A DNA stretch of 64,000 nucleotides, taken from NCBI GenBank assembly GCA_910577315.1, contig CAJTME010000008.1, forward strand, positions 1 to 64,000, in the 5' to 3' direction. The translations under genes were made by a program, and so were the position numbers. Below, piece after piece: positions 7,570 to 17,400 of this stretch. This stretch comes from an uncultured Muribaculaceae bacterium. GTDB taxonomy: Bacteria > Bacteroidota > Bacteroidia > Bacteroidales > Muribaculaceae. Position 1 is the first letter of the stretch. The number at the start of each line of letters is the position of its first letter. The notes under the pieces were generated by a model that was not told the origin of the DNA, ran no database searches, and worked only from the letters and a program-made list of their open reading frames with translations.

Positions 7570-8486
7570 GGCGTGATGTTTACAGTGAGTTTTCCGCGCA
7601 GGTCGCCGGCCGTGAACGTCAGCTCGTGCAACCCTGCCGGCACATTTGATATATCTATCGACTGGCCTGTCGCCGCGCAGCCGTCCAGTGTCCATACGGC
7701 TCCTTCGGGCACGTGCGGTGAATAAAGGTCGATGACCTTGTCGGCGCTGCGGCTGTAAGTTCCGCGCAGGACGGTGCGGTTTTTCTCCGTCTCGGGAGGC
7801 ACAAAACCCATCCCGGCGCGGTCGCCCCACAGGTATTCGGCCAGTTCGGGCAGTTCCACAAATGGGTTGGCGTTGCCCTGACTTTCCATCACAAGCGCCA
7901 TTTCGGCTTCCTCGCGCCGGTCGACGGGGTCGGAGCGGTGCCAGACAAGGTAGGCCTCGGCGCCGGCCTCGGACAGCAGCGGCCAGTCGCCGTCTTCAAA
8001 GACAGTCGTCGCGCGGCTGCACCACAATTGCTGGGGATACATCAGGGCCATGTACATCATGCGCCGGGCCAGGTCTCCCCGCCGGTCGTAGGAGGGTTGC
8101 CAGGCGTTGGTGCCGAATGCCGTGCCTACCTCCCAGCCCTCGCCCGAGGCCGTGACGCCGTCGAGAGGAGCCGGCACATAATCATACCGCGCGAGGGAAA
8201 ACTCCGATGGGCCGCTGAAGATGTTGTAGAGGTCGTTCGTGGGCCGGTCAAGCCACCAGCTGTCAGGCACCAGGCGGATGTCGAGTTCGGCGGGCGACAT
8301 CCATTCGGCAGCGTTGAAATCGCCGTCGGCAGCCTCGCGGGGAGCATATTCCCGCCTGACGGCATCGGCGAGCGCCTGGCCCGACAGCCCCTCGAAACGA
8401 GCGATGACCGACAGCGTCGCCCCCGCGCACAGCGCCGCCACGCCGAGTTTCCTCATTCCGCCGGAGATATTCGGGAAGTTCTTCAT
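7566..8486 (-). CDS. Secreted endonuclease I-fold protein with degenerate active site
   Basis: 306 residues, with a signal-type N-terminus around residues 11-30 (an alternative ATG at 8456 begins MRKLGVAALC). The body aligns by eye with the endonuclease I (EndA/NucM) family: VPDSWW at 73-78, LYNIF at 86-90, RRGDLARRMMYMALMY at 135-150, and DPVDRREEAEMALVMESQGN at 186-205 followed by NPFVELPELAEYLWG. The family's catalytic Glu-His just before the [F/V]PxSWW motif is replaced by I70-R71, and the Asn/Arg residues after the LYN motif are not kept. It therefore looks like a non-catalytic member. A beta-rich C-terminal domain of about 65 residues follows. It is coupled to the lipoprotein downstream. 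Confidence 0.8.
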   Translation of the reverse strand: MKNFPNISGGMRKLGVAALCAGATLSVIARFEGLSGQALADAVRREYAPREAADGDFNAAEWMSPAELDIRLVPDSWWLDRPTNDLYNIFSGPSEFSLARYDYVPAPLDGVTASGEGWEVGTAFGTNAWQPSYDRRGDLARRMMYMALMYPQQLWCSRATTVFEDGDWPLLSEAGAEAYLVWHRSDPVDRREEAEMALVMESQGNANPFVELPELAEYLWGDRAGMGFVPPETEKNRTVLRGTYSRSADKVIDLYSPHVPEGAVWTLDGCAATGQSIDISNVPAGLHELTFTAGDLRGKLTVNITP

Positions 8487-8636
8487 GGCAAGTCAGTTAA
8501 ACGTTTTGGCAAAAATAGTGAAAAATCGGCAATAAACCGCGTTAAACCACCTCTTAATTAATGGACCCGGCAAAACCGAACGCACAATTTTTGAATTTTT
8601 TAGCAATAAAATCGGTAATCTTTGACAATGAAAGTG

Positions 8637-8644
8637 TAACTTTG
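8637..8644 (+). promoter_or_regulatory. -7 box of the pfkA operon
   Basis: TAACTTTG lies 78 nt upstream of the pfkA start. No TTG element sits at the standard distance. Confidence 0.6.
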
Positions 8645-8722
8645 TAGCGTGGAAAGAAGTTTTCCACAAAGTTAAGGTAAAGTATATCATTCCCATACCA
8701 CATATAAAGCAAAAGTTGAACC

Positions 8723-9703
8723 ATGGCAGAGATTAAATGCGTCGGAATTCTCACCTCGGGCGGTGATGCCCCGGGCATGAATGCGGCCATACGCGCCGTC
8801 ACCCGCGCGGCAATTTTCAGCGGACTCAAAGTAAAGGGCATCTACCGCGGCTACCGCGGCCTCATCAGCGATGAAATCGTTGACTTCCGCACCCAGAACG
8901 TGTCTAACATCATCCAGCAGGGCGGCACTATCCTAAAGACCGCGCGTTGCAAGGAATTCCAGACCCCCGAAGGCCGTCAGCTCGCATACGACGTCATCCG
9001 CCGCCACGAAATCGACGCTCTGGTCGTAATCGGCGGTGACGGCTCGCTCACAGGCGCCCGAATCTTCGCCAACGAATTCAACTTCCCCTGCATCGGCCTG
9101 CCCGGCACAATCGACAACGACCTCTACGGCACCGACACCACCATCGGTTACGACACCGCCCTCAACACAATCATGGAGTGTGTCGACAAAATCCGCGACA
9201 CCGCCACCAGCCACGAGCGCCTCTTCTTCATCGAGGTGATGGGCCGCGACGCCGGCTTCCTCGCCCTCAACGGCGCGATAGCTTCGGGTGCCGAGGCCGC
9301 AATCATTCCCGAAATTTCAACTGAGGTCGACCAGCTGGCTGAACTCATCCAGAACGGCTTCCGCAAGTCGAAGAACTCATCGATTGTGCTCGTCGCCGAA
9401 AGCCCCGTCACCGGCGGCGCCATGGGTCTGGCCGAACGCGTCAAGACGGAATTCCCCGGCTATGACGTGCGCGTGTCGATTCTCGGCCACCTGCAGCGCG
9501 GCGGTTCTCCCACGGCCCACGACCGCATCCTCGCCTCGCGCATGGGCGCGGCCGCCATCGACGCCCTGCTCGAAGACCAGCGCAACGTCATGATCGGCAT
9601 AAAGAACGACGAGATTGTCTACGTGCCCTTCTCCAAGGCCATCAAGAACGACAAGCCCATCAACCGCGAGCTGCTCAATACCCTGCGCCGCCTGTCAATC
9701 TGA
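8723..9703 (+). CDS. pfkA: ATP-dependent 6-phosphofructokinase
   Basis: Commits fructose 6-phosphate to glycolysis. 326 residues, the standard length of bacterial PfkA. The ATP site TSGGDAPGMNAAIRA is at 11-25. GGDGS at 104-108 has glycine where PPi-dependent enzymes have aspartate, so ATP is the predicted phosphoryl donor. The catalytic loop PGTIDND is at 127-133 and MGRDAGF at 173-179. The next gene begins only 3 bases after its stop. Confidence 0.97.
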   Translation: MAEIKCVGILTSGGDAPGMNAAIRAVTRAAIFSGLKVKGIYRGYRGLISDEIVDFRTQNVSNIIQQGGTILKTARCKEFQTPEGRQLAYDVIRRHEIDALVVIGGDGSLTGARIFANEFNFPCIGLPGTIDNDLYGTDTTIGYDTALNTIMECVDKIRDTATSHERLFFIEVMGRDAGFLALNGAIASGAEAAIIPEISTEVDQLAELIQNGFRKSKNSSIVLVAESPVTGGAMGLAERVKTEFPGYDVRVSILGHLQRGGSPTAHDRILASRMGAAAIDALLEDQRNVMIGIKNDEIVYVPFSKAIKNDKPINRELLNTLRRLSI

Positions 9704-9706
9704 TTG

Positions 9707-11701
9707 ATGAAAAGTCTGCGGCTTCTCCCGGCATTGATAATCGCCGCCCTTGTGCTGTCGGCCTGCGCGAGCATTGGCCGACCCGAGGGCGGTCCGCGCG
9801 ACGAACTGCCACCCGTGTTTGTCCGCTCAAACCCCATGCCCGGCGAGAGGCGCGTTGACCGCCGTTCGTTCTCGTTGATTTTTGACGAGAACGTGCAGCT
9901 TGAAGATGCCTTCAACAAGGTAGTGGTGTCGCCCGCCCAGCTCCAGGCCCCGCAGGTTACGGCCAACGGACGCCGGGTGAGCGTCCTGTTGCGCGACACC
10001 CTCATCCCCAACACCACCTACACCATCGACTTCGGTGACGCCATCAAGGACCTCAACGAGGGCAACGTGCTCGACGGCTTTGCCATCGACTTCTCGACCG
10101 GCGACTCGATTGACTCGCTGCGCATATCGGGCATAGTGTTGCAGGCATCCAGTCTCGAGCCCGCCCAGGGCATCCTTGTCGGAGCCTACGACAACCTCGA
10201 CGACTCGGCCATCCGCACCGTGCCGCCGGCCCGCGTCGCCCGCACCAACCAGCTCGGGCAGTTCACCATCCGCAATCTCGCCCCGGTTCCCTACCGCATA
10301 TATGCCATCAACGACATAAACCGCGACATGCACTGGGACCGTTCGGAAGACGTCGCTTTTCTCGACACACTTATAACCCCGTGGGCCGAGGAAATCGAGG
10401 TGACCGATACCCTTTATGATGCAGCCGGCGGCGACTCGCTGATAAACCGCCGGGGCATACGTTATCTTCCCAACGACCTGCTTCTCACGTGGTTCAACGA
10501 AGACTACAAGGCCCAGTATCTCAAGGACTACAAGCGTCCCGACCGCCGCACAGCCACCATCGAGTTCGGCGCCCCGCCCGACTCCCTGCCCGAAATAAGT
10601 ATTGTCGACGGCCCGCGCGACGCCACATTGCACGGGGCGCCGTCGGCCCGCTGGGCGCTCCCGGTATACACGGCCCGTCACGACTCGCTGACGCTGTGGT
10701 TCACCGACACGGCGGTGGTGAACACCGATTCGCTGCGTCTGTCGGTGCGCTACCGGAAACCCGATTCGCTCGAGCGGCTTGAATGGACCACCGACACCCT
10801 CAAATTTTATTTCCGCTCGCCAAAGCGCAGCAAAAAGGAAATAGCCGCCGACACCCTCCCGCCGGCACTCGACGTGCTCGACATAAAGGTGCCGGCCGGT
10901 ACCACCCAGGAGGTCTACAATCCTCTACGGCTCACCTTCGGCCAGCCGCTTGCCTCGATTGACACCTCGGCGGTGCGCTTCGAGATGCTCGTCGACACGT
11001 TGTGGTCGCCGGTAAAGCAGTTCGCAATCGAGACCGACTCGCTCAATCCCGCCCTTGGGCGCCTGATACGCCAGACATGGAATCCCGGCCAGAAATACCG
11101 CCTCACGGTGGATTCGGCCGCCATCGTGGGCATCTACGGCGAGCATAACAAAGCCTTCAAGCAGGAAATCACCGTGCGTGCCCTTGAAGATTACTCAAAC
11201 CTGGTGCTGAAAGTGTCGGGTGCCGACTCCACCGCCATCGTCGAGCTTCTCAACTCGTCCGACGCCCCGGTGCGCCAGGCTCCCGTGATTGGCGGCGCGG
11301 CCACCTTCCGCTACCTCACCCCCGGCACATACTATGCGCGCATGTATTTCGATGCCAACGGCGACAGCATGTGGACCACCGGCATCCTTGACTCAATCCA
11401 GCCCGAGGAAGTGGCTTACTATCCTAAAAAGCTTGACTTGAAGCGCAATTGGGACGTCGAACAGCAGTGGGATATTTACGAAATGCCCGTCGACCGCCAG
11501 AAACCCTACGCAATACTTAAGAACAAGCCCAAGCTGAAACGCGGCGAAGAGGCTCCGACCGACGGCGAAGAGGAGGAAGACGATGATCCGTTGCTCGGTC
11601 CCGGAAACCTGAACAATAACCGCAACAACAAGCGCAACCCCTTCGGCGGCGTAGGCGGTTTCCAGCAGGTTGGAAACGGCAACGCAGTCCAGCGGCGGTA
11701 A
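9707..11701 (+). CDS. Ig-like domain lipoprotein (Bacteroidales core envelope protein)
   Basis: 664 residues from the ATG at 9707; a TTG three bases earlier could serve but is less likely. The N-terminus has a lipobox (LSAC, then ASIGRPEGGPRDELPPVF). The first 120 residues form an SbsA-type Ig-like domain (SNPMPGERRVDRRSFSLIFD, then NTTYTIDFGDAIKDLNEGN). The middle contains a carboxypeptidase-regulatory-like beta domain (GQFTIRNLAPVPYRIYAIND). The C-terminal 50 residues are low-complexity (acidic, then N/G-rich). This architecture is a conserved single-copy Bacteroidetes lipoprotein of unknown role. It immediately follows pfkA and is probably co-transcribed. Confidence 0.85.
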   Translation: MKSLRLLPALIIAALVLSACASIGRPEGGPRDELPPVFVRSNPMPGERRVDRRSFSLIFDENVQLEDAFNKVVVSPAQLQAPQVTANGRRVSVLLRDTLIPNTTYTIDFGDAIKDLNEGNVLDGFAIDFSTGDSIDSLRISGIVLQASSLEPAQGILVGAYDNLDDSAIRTVPPARVARTNQLGQFTIRNLAPVPYRIYAINDINRDMHWDRSEDVAFLDTLITPWAEEIEVTDTLYDAAGGDSLINRRGIRYLPNDLLLTWFNEDYKAQYLKDYKRPDRRTATIEFGAPPDSLPEISIVDGPRDATLHGAPSARWALPVYTARHDSLTLWFTDTAVVNTDSLRLSVRYRKPDSLERLEWTTDTLKFYFRSPKRSKKEIAADTLPPALDVLDIKVPAGTTQEVYNPLRLTFGQPLASIDTSAVRFEMLVDTLWSPVKQFAIETDSLNPALGRLIRQTWNPGQKYRLTVDSAAIVGIYGEHNKAFKQEITVRALEDYSNLVLKVSGADSTAIVELLNSSDAPVRQAPVIGGAATFRYLTPGTYYARMYFDANGDSMWTTGILDSIQPEEVAYYPKKLDLKRNWDVEQQWDIYEMPVDRQKPYAILKNKPKLKRGEEAPTDGEEEEDDDPLLGPGNLNNNRNNKRNPFGGVGGFQQVGNGNAVQRR

Positions 11702-11724
11702 TTTTCCACACCCCATAACCCACC

Positions 11725-12318
11725 ATGATAATGACAACTCCCTCACAATCTGCCATAGACCAATACAGGAATCTGTATTCCGAGGCTCTTGATGTCGACG
11801 CTTTTCTCCGTTCGACCGGCGAGGCCGTCGCAGCGCGCGACGCCGATTGGAAAAACGCCCACAACGCTGGCCGCGACATCAATGGCCCGATGGCCGATTT
11901 CCTGCTGGTGTGCAGCGCCCATCTCGACGCCATGTCCATGGCCGGGCTGCGCCGTCCGGCCCTCGCCGCCATGCTCTCGATGCTGATAAGCGTCGACATG
12001 GCCAAGGCCGACACCGTCGGGCTGGGCATGCTCTTTCTCGATTTGCACCGCCGTTTCCTCACCGCCTGCGCCTCGCTCAGGCATGAATCGGCCGGTGACG
12101 CTTTCGCCGAACCCCATGCCGCCGCAATCCTTGCCATGGAATCGCGGCTGTATCTCGATGCGTTCGAACGCTATTCAGGCCATGGGACTGCTCCTGCCGA
12201 ATATGCCGGCCTCGTCCTCGCCGCCAGGGCCGAAGCGGCTGCCTCAGCCCCCATGTCAACCCAGGAAGCCCTCGTCGACATGTTCTCGCGCCTCCACGCC
12301 CTCGGCCTGGGCGACTGA
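11725..12318 (+). CDS. Hypothetical protein, unknown family
   Basis: 197 residues, alpha-helical and alanine-rich, with no signal peptide or membrane segment. The start may be the ATG at 11725 or the one at 11731. I recognise no motif; a helical-bundle fold is the most that can be inferred. It follows the Ig-like lipoprotein by 23 bases and is probably in the pfkA operon. The opposite strand also has an open frame, but base composition at third positions favours this one. Confidence 0.6.
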   Translation: MIMTTPSQSAIDQYRNLYSEALDVDAFLRSTGEAVAARDADWKNAHNAGRDINGPMADFLLVCSAHLDAMSMAGLRRPALAAMLSMLISVDMAKADTVGLGMLFLDLHRRFLTACASLRHESAGDAFAEPHAAAILAMESRLYLDAFERYSGHGTAPAEYAGLVLAARAEAAASAPMSTQEALVDMFSRLHALGLGD

Positions 12319-12379
12319 TCTTTTTTTGAGAATACGCTGTAATTTTTAATGCGGACGGGCGTCCAATGAGAAAAAAACT

Positions 12380-12871
12380 ATGAAACAGACCGTTAAAATA
12401 AGCGCGGGGGGAATGGTGATGTCCACCCTGGTGCTGGTGTTTTTGGCAGTGATGCTGCTGTATTGGATCAGGCGCGGAGAGGCGGCGTGCTGGATTACCC
12501 TTGCCTGCGTGCTCGGCGGATGGTGTGTGGTCACGTTGTTCTACGCCCCGATGGCCATATCTGTCGACGACCGCAACCTCAGCATCCATCGCTCCCTGCG
12601 CATCAAAGACATCCCGCTTTCCGAAATTGCGTCCGTCATGCCGTGTCCACCCACAATGGCCGAGCGGCGCCTTTGCTGTAGCGGAGGTTTCATGGGCTAC
12701 TGGGGGTGGTTCAGCGAGCGAGACCTGGGGCGATACTTCGCATACTATGGCCGCTCGTCCGACTGCTTCCTGGTGACGCTTAAAAATGGCCGAAAATATA
12801 TGCTTGGCTGCCAGAACAGCCGCGCGATGGTCGACGCCATTATCGCCCGCGCCGGCATTGTCAGCCGGTAA
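12380..12871 (+). CDS. Two-TM protein with a bacterial PH-like domain
   Basis: 163 residues. Two membrane helices (about residues 12-30 and 36-55) are followed by a small beta domain beginning ISVDDRNLSIHRSLRIKDIP, the pattern of bacterial PH-like (bPH) domains. It includes a W/G/Y-rich stretch (GGFMGYWGWFSERDLGRYF) and ends in a helix. Such proteins sit at the inner membrane; the ligand is unknown. The 61-bp gap to the gene before has no clear promoter. Confidence 0.7.
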   Translation: MKQTVKISAGGMVMSTLVLVFLAVMLLYWIRRGEAACWITLACVLGGWCVVTLFYAPMAISVDDRNLSIHRSLRIKDIPLSEIASVMPCPPTMAERRLCCSGGFMGYWGWFSERDLGRYFAYYGRSSDCFLVTLKNGRKYMLGCQNSRAMVDAIIARAGIVSR

Positions 12872-12893
12872 CGGAAACAAGTAAATCCTGCTT

Positions 12894-13970
12894 ATGAATG
12901 GACTTCCTGTCTTCAATCCGCGCAAACCCGATAACGAAAAGTCTAGGCAAGGGGAAATTGTGCCGCTGAATGCGCTGAAATTGCTGTGCGCATTTATGGT
13001 GGCTGGAATTCACATACCTTTTGTAGGTGATGCTTATTTGGATCCGATCTATCGTATTGCTGTACCGATATTCTTCTTAATATCCGGCTATTTCCTTATT
13101 GACGGGTCAGGACAATTAGGAACGGTTAGAATATGTCGTGCGTTAAAGAAAAGCATCCTTCTGACAATTTATGCCAACATAGTATATTACATTTTCAATG
13201 CAGTAATATTCAAGATTTACAGATACTCATTTTGGGAAACGCTTGTTGAAGGAGGAACTATTAGTACTGTTTTGTGGTACATGACAGCCTACATACAGGC
13301 TTTAGCCGTAGTGTGGATTTTCGTCAAATTAAAGTTAAGCAACTTCCTTCCGCTGTTGGTCCCGATAGGAATCTTTCTAAATCTGTTTTTTGGAACATAT
13401 TATTGGTTGACGTTCGATGATATTCCTACGGTATGTTTTGATGGTGGCGAACCAAATAGTTTGTTTTTGAGTAGAAATTTCCTCACCGTGGCTCTGCCGT
13501 GTATGGTTTTGGGGATGTGGATAAGGGTGAGAAGGCTGTCCTTTTCTACCGTAAAACTATGCATTGCTACAATTCTGCTGGCGATGGCTGTATATTGGGA
13601 GAAAGATATGGTTATGTCGGTCGGTGAGGCCGGTTTATATGGAGACATCGTGTTCATGACCATCCCATTGAGCGTCAGTGTGTTCTTGCTCGCGCTAAAT
13701 ATGGATGGTAAAAGTCAGGTTATTAGGCTTATGGGCTATTTAGGGAAACGTCATTCAGTCAATGTATATTTGTATCATTGTATGATGTATCTGATTTTGG
13801 GGGTCATGATGTACCATTTTTCTGTAGATATTCCGCATGAATATTATTGGAAACTTCCCGTGATTCTGATCTTAATAGTTACATTCTCTGCATTGTACGA
13901 CACTATAAAAAAGACAATAAACAAAAGATTGTCAGGGAATGTCATTGCAGATGGCGCAGGCTTTGCGTAG
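12894..13970 (+). CDS. Acyltransferase 3 family membrane protein
   Basis: 358 residues with about ten membrane helices. The acyltransferase-3 start is visible as LNALKLLCAFMVAGIHIPF (conserved His) and FFLISGYFLIDG. Members O-acylate surface polysaccharides or other glycans, taking acyl groups from the cytoplasmic side. The gene is clearly AT-richer than everything around it, with A/T-ending codons common, which suggests recent acquisition. It ends in a strong hairpin. No glycan biosynthesis cluster is adjacent, so its substrate cannot be inferred from context. Confidence 0.88.
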   Translation: MNGLPVFNPRKPDNEKSRQGEIVPLNALKLLCAFMVAGIHIPFVGDAYLDPIYRIAVPIFFLISGYFLIDGSGQLGTVRICRALKKSILLTIYANIVYYIFNAVIFKIYRYSFWETLVEGGTISTVLWYMTAYIQALAVVWIFVKLKLSNFLPLLVPIGIFLNLFFGTYYWLTFDDIPTVCFDGGEPNSLFLSRNFLTVALPCMVLGMWIRVRRLSFSTVKLCIATILLAMAVYWEKDMVMSVGEAGLYGDIVFMTIPLSVSVFLLALNMDGKSQVIRLMGYLGKRHSVNVYLYHCMMYLILGVMMYHFSVDIPHEYYWKLPVILILIVTFSALYDTIKKTINKRLSGNVIADGAGFA

Positions 13971-13982
13971 TAACAGAACAAA

Positions 13983-14015
13983 AGCGGATGGCTTGCGCGT
14001 GGCCATCCGCTGTTT
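13983..14015 (+). terminator. Terminator after the acyltransferase gene
   Basis: A perfect 10-bp stem AGCGGATGGC / GCCATCCGCT (13983-13992 with 14002-14011) is followed by GTTTG. Confidence 0.75.
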
Positions 14016-14232
14016 GCTGAAGAGAGAAAATTCATCTGGAAGAAGCCTTAACCCTTATCCGGGACACCTTGCAGCACTTTCAGCCACAATAGATTGAATT
14101 ACGATTCAGAGCAGCCCGGACAGGCTTTCTTCTCTTTGATATTGTAACACATTTGACACGGTCTGAGTTGGCCGTGCTTATGATTTTAACATTTGATTCA
14201 CCGAAAAAAATATTGAATAGGTAAAGCTCAAA

Positions 14233-14293
14233 ATCATGCATCATGGATTGAGCATTGAGCATCGTGCATCATGAATTGTGCATCGTGCATTAT
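14233..14293. repeat. Degenerate short tandem repeat (GCATCATG/ATTGTGCAT type)
   Basis: About 60 bp made of alternating 10-11-mers such as GCATCATG, ATTGAGCAT and ATCGTGCAT. It abuts repeat R1 copy D and, with it, fills the gap before addA. I saw no gene in 14016-14232. Confidence 0.6.
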
Positions 14294-14299
14294 ATAACG

Positions 14300-14395
14300 C
14301 CAACGAGGCAGCTGCCTCCCGGCGCCGCCTCGTTGGATATAAACCAATCATTATCACATTTCTTTACAATGAAAAGCAGTTGTGCTTTGTATTTT
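14300..14395 (-). repeat. Dispersed hairpin repeat R1, copy D
   Basis: An inverted copy of the element at 2505-2992: hairpin 14300-14336 (CCAACGAGGC arm), then the complementary AT-rich half including AAACCAATCATTATCACAT. It lies just upstream of addA. Confidence 0.88.
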
Positions 14396-14444
14396 AATAA
14401 CGGCGCCGAGGCCAAAAAAGTTTACGGCGTCGTGATTTTTTTTG

Positions 14445-14452
14445 TAATTTTG
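14445..14452 (+). promoter_or_regulatory. -7 box abutting the addA start codon
   Basis: TAATTTTG matches TAnnTTTG and ends 4 nt before the ATG at 14457, which predicts a leaderless or ultra-short-leader transcript. Confidence 0.5.
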
Positions 14453-14456
14453 GGGT

Positions 14457-17400
14457 ATGTTGACGATTTACAAGGCTTCGGCGGGTTCGGGCAAGACCTA
14501 TACGCTCGCCTATGAATACATAAAGTTGCTGCTGGGCGTCAAGCTCGGCGACGGCTACGTGCTCAATCATCCCAAATATGCCCGCGACGCCCAGTTGCGC
14601 CGCCCCCATTCACGCATCCTCGCCATAACCTTCACCAATATGGCCACCGCCGAGATGAAGAGCCGCATAATCCGTGAGCTCGAGGGTCTTACGCATGTGC
14701 CTGAGGCCGGCGGCAAAGACGCCGCCTATGCCGCCGACCTGACGGCAGCCTACGGCTGCACGCGCGAGGAACTGGCATCGGTGGCCCGCAAGTCGCTTAA
14801 CCTTGTGCTCAACGATTACAGCGCGTTCAACATCAGCACCATCGACTCGTTTTTCCAGACCGTCCTGCGCAGCTTTGCCCGCGAGATTGACCGCCAGGGC
14901 GATTACCGCGTTGAGCTTGAGGAGCGGGCCGTGCTCAGCCAGGCGCTCACCCTGCTGTTCGACGACGTGAACCTCGGTGGTGACGAAAGCCGTGCCGTGG
15001 CAGACTGGCTCAAGGAGATGGCCCGCGAGCGCATGGAGCAAGGCGACGATTTCAACCCTTTCAACCGCCAGAGCCCCATGTACGGCCAGCTTGTCGGCAA
15101 CCTGGCCAAGACGTTCAACGAAGATTTCATCGCCCGCGAGGCGGAGATGACTCAATACCTCGCCGACAATTCCCGCCTGCTTAAATTTCGCAACTGGCTC
15201 CGCGCCGAGATTGAAGCCCTCGCCGCCAGGGAGATGGAGGCCACACGCGCTCTCCATGACGGCCTTGCGGGCTACGGCAAGTCGCGCGACCTGACTTCGC
15301 TGGTGAAGTTCCTGCAAAAGATACTCGCGGCAGGGCGCCCCGACAAGGATATGGTGGCTGCCTTGACCCGCCCCACCACCAAATATCTCCAGAAAATCAA
15401 GGACGGAGAGGGTGCCGACAGCTATCCCGACGGCAGCTGGGCGAGGATTTCGGCGTGGTATGACACGATGGTGGAATGTGGCAACCGCCGCCTGATATAT
15501 GCCGAGATGCTCGCAAAAATCAACACCCTGCGCTCGCTCGTCTACATCCACGGCTTCATCGAGCGCTACCGGCAGGAGAACAACCTCATCCTCATCGCCG
15601 ACACCAACTCGCTGCTTGGCTCGATAATCGAGGGGACCGACACGCCGTTCATCTACGAGCGCGTGGGCATGCAGCTCGAGAATTTCCTCATCGACGAGTT
15701 TCAGGACACCAGCACCCTCCAGTGGCGCAATCTGCGCCCCTTGTTGGCCAACTCGCTCGACCAGGGCTACGACAGCCTTATAATCGGCGATGAGAAACAG
15801 TCGATTTTCCGTTGGCGCGGAGGCGACCCGGCCCTGCTGGCCACAAAGGTGGCCGACGAGGATTTTCCGGGCAACAACACCGTGCGGGGTAACCGCCCGG
15901 GCGAGAACACCAACTACCGCTCGGCCCACGACATCGTCCGCTTCAACAACGCCATGTTCAGCCGTATCGCCGCGTTGCCGGGCATGGATGTGCCGGGTTA
16001 TGCGGGCGTGGCGCAGTCGCTCGGCAAGCCGGCCACGGGCCTCAGCGCGTGGATACGCGTCAATGACCTCACCGCCGAAGGCAAGGAAGGCCGGGAAAGG
16101 TCGCTTGAAAAGCTGGCGGCCGACATCATCGACCAGCACCGCCGGGGATACAGCCTGAGCGACATCGCTATCCTGTGCCGCAGCAAGGACGAGTGCACGG
16201 AGGTGGCCGATTACCTTCTGGCTAACCACCACGATACAATCCGCGTGATTTCAAACGAGGCTCTCAAATTGGTCAACAGTCAGGCCGTCAGGCTGATTAT
16301 CAGCATGCTGGAGATAATCGACAAAAGCTACGGCACCGACACGCAGGAGGCGGCCGCCGCCGATGAAGCACCCGCCCGGCTGACCGATGATGAGAAAAAA
16401 TTGATGCGCAAGATGGCCAAGCGCCGCCAGAGCGCCATGCTGGCCGACAGCTTTGAATATTACCATTCCCACGGGGCGTCGGTCGAGGAGGCGCTGCAGA
16501 AAGCCATCGAGAGTTCGCGCCGGGCCGTGGCGCGGTTGCTGGAGGCAATCGACCGCGCGGAGGTGCCAGCCGGGGCGGTGACCGAGGACGGGGGGCATGG
16601 CCTGATGACCGACCTTGACTCGCTGCGCAAACTGGCTCCGGCGAGCCTTCCCGCGCTGGTCGAGGCGATAATCATGCTCAAGATACCCGAGCGCATGCAG
16701 AACGACGAGCGCCCCTACATTTCGGCATTTGTCGACATCGTGGGGCAGTTCACGGGCAATTTCATCCCGTCGGTGCACTCGTTCCTTAACTATTGGCGCG
16801 AGAACCGCCATGGATTCGCCATCCAGGCCGGCGCGAACGAGGATGCCGTCAACATCCTCACCATCCACAAGGCAAAGGGCCTCGAATGGGACTGCGTCCA
16901 CATCCCGTTCCTCAACTGGTATCTCGACCCGGAGAAATCCGAGCAGTGGTTTGAGCTGGGCGATGAATTTCCGGTCGATGTGCGTCCGCCGATAATGTAC
17001 CTTGAGCCCAACCGCTCGTTCGTGGACTGGGACGGAAGTCCGTTTGCCGGCGTGATTCGCCGCAAGAACATGGAAAAATGCGGCGACGAGGTCAATGTGC
17101 TTTACGTTGCGTTCACCCGTGCCGCGCGCGAGCTGAATGTGACGATGCTGGCTCCGTCGAAGGTGCGCAAGGAGCTGCGCAAGGCTTCGGATGTGGTCGC
17201 GGCTGCCATGCTCATGCCCGGCGCCGGGAATGTCGGCGACGACGCGCTGTATATGAATCTTGAGGATTTCATGGTGGCGCCCGAGGGCGGATCTTCGTTT
17301 GAGTTCGGCGCGCCGACGGCTCCAGTTGTGAAAAAGCCGCATGCCGACGCCGAGCCGCTGTCCGGTCCGCCGTTCCGGGTGTCGTTCAATCCGCTCAACA

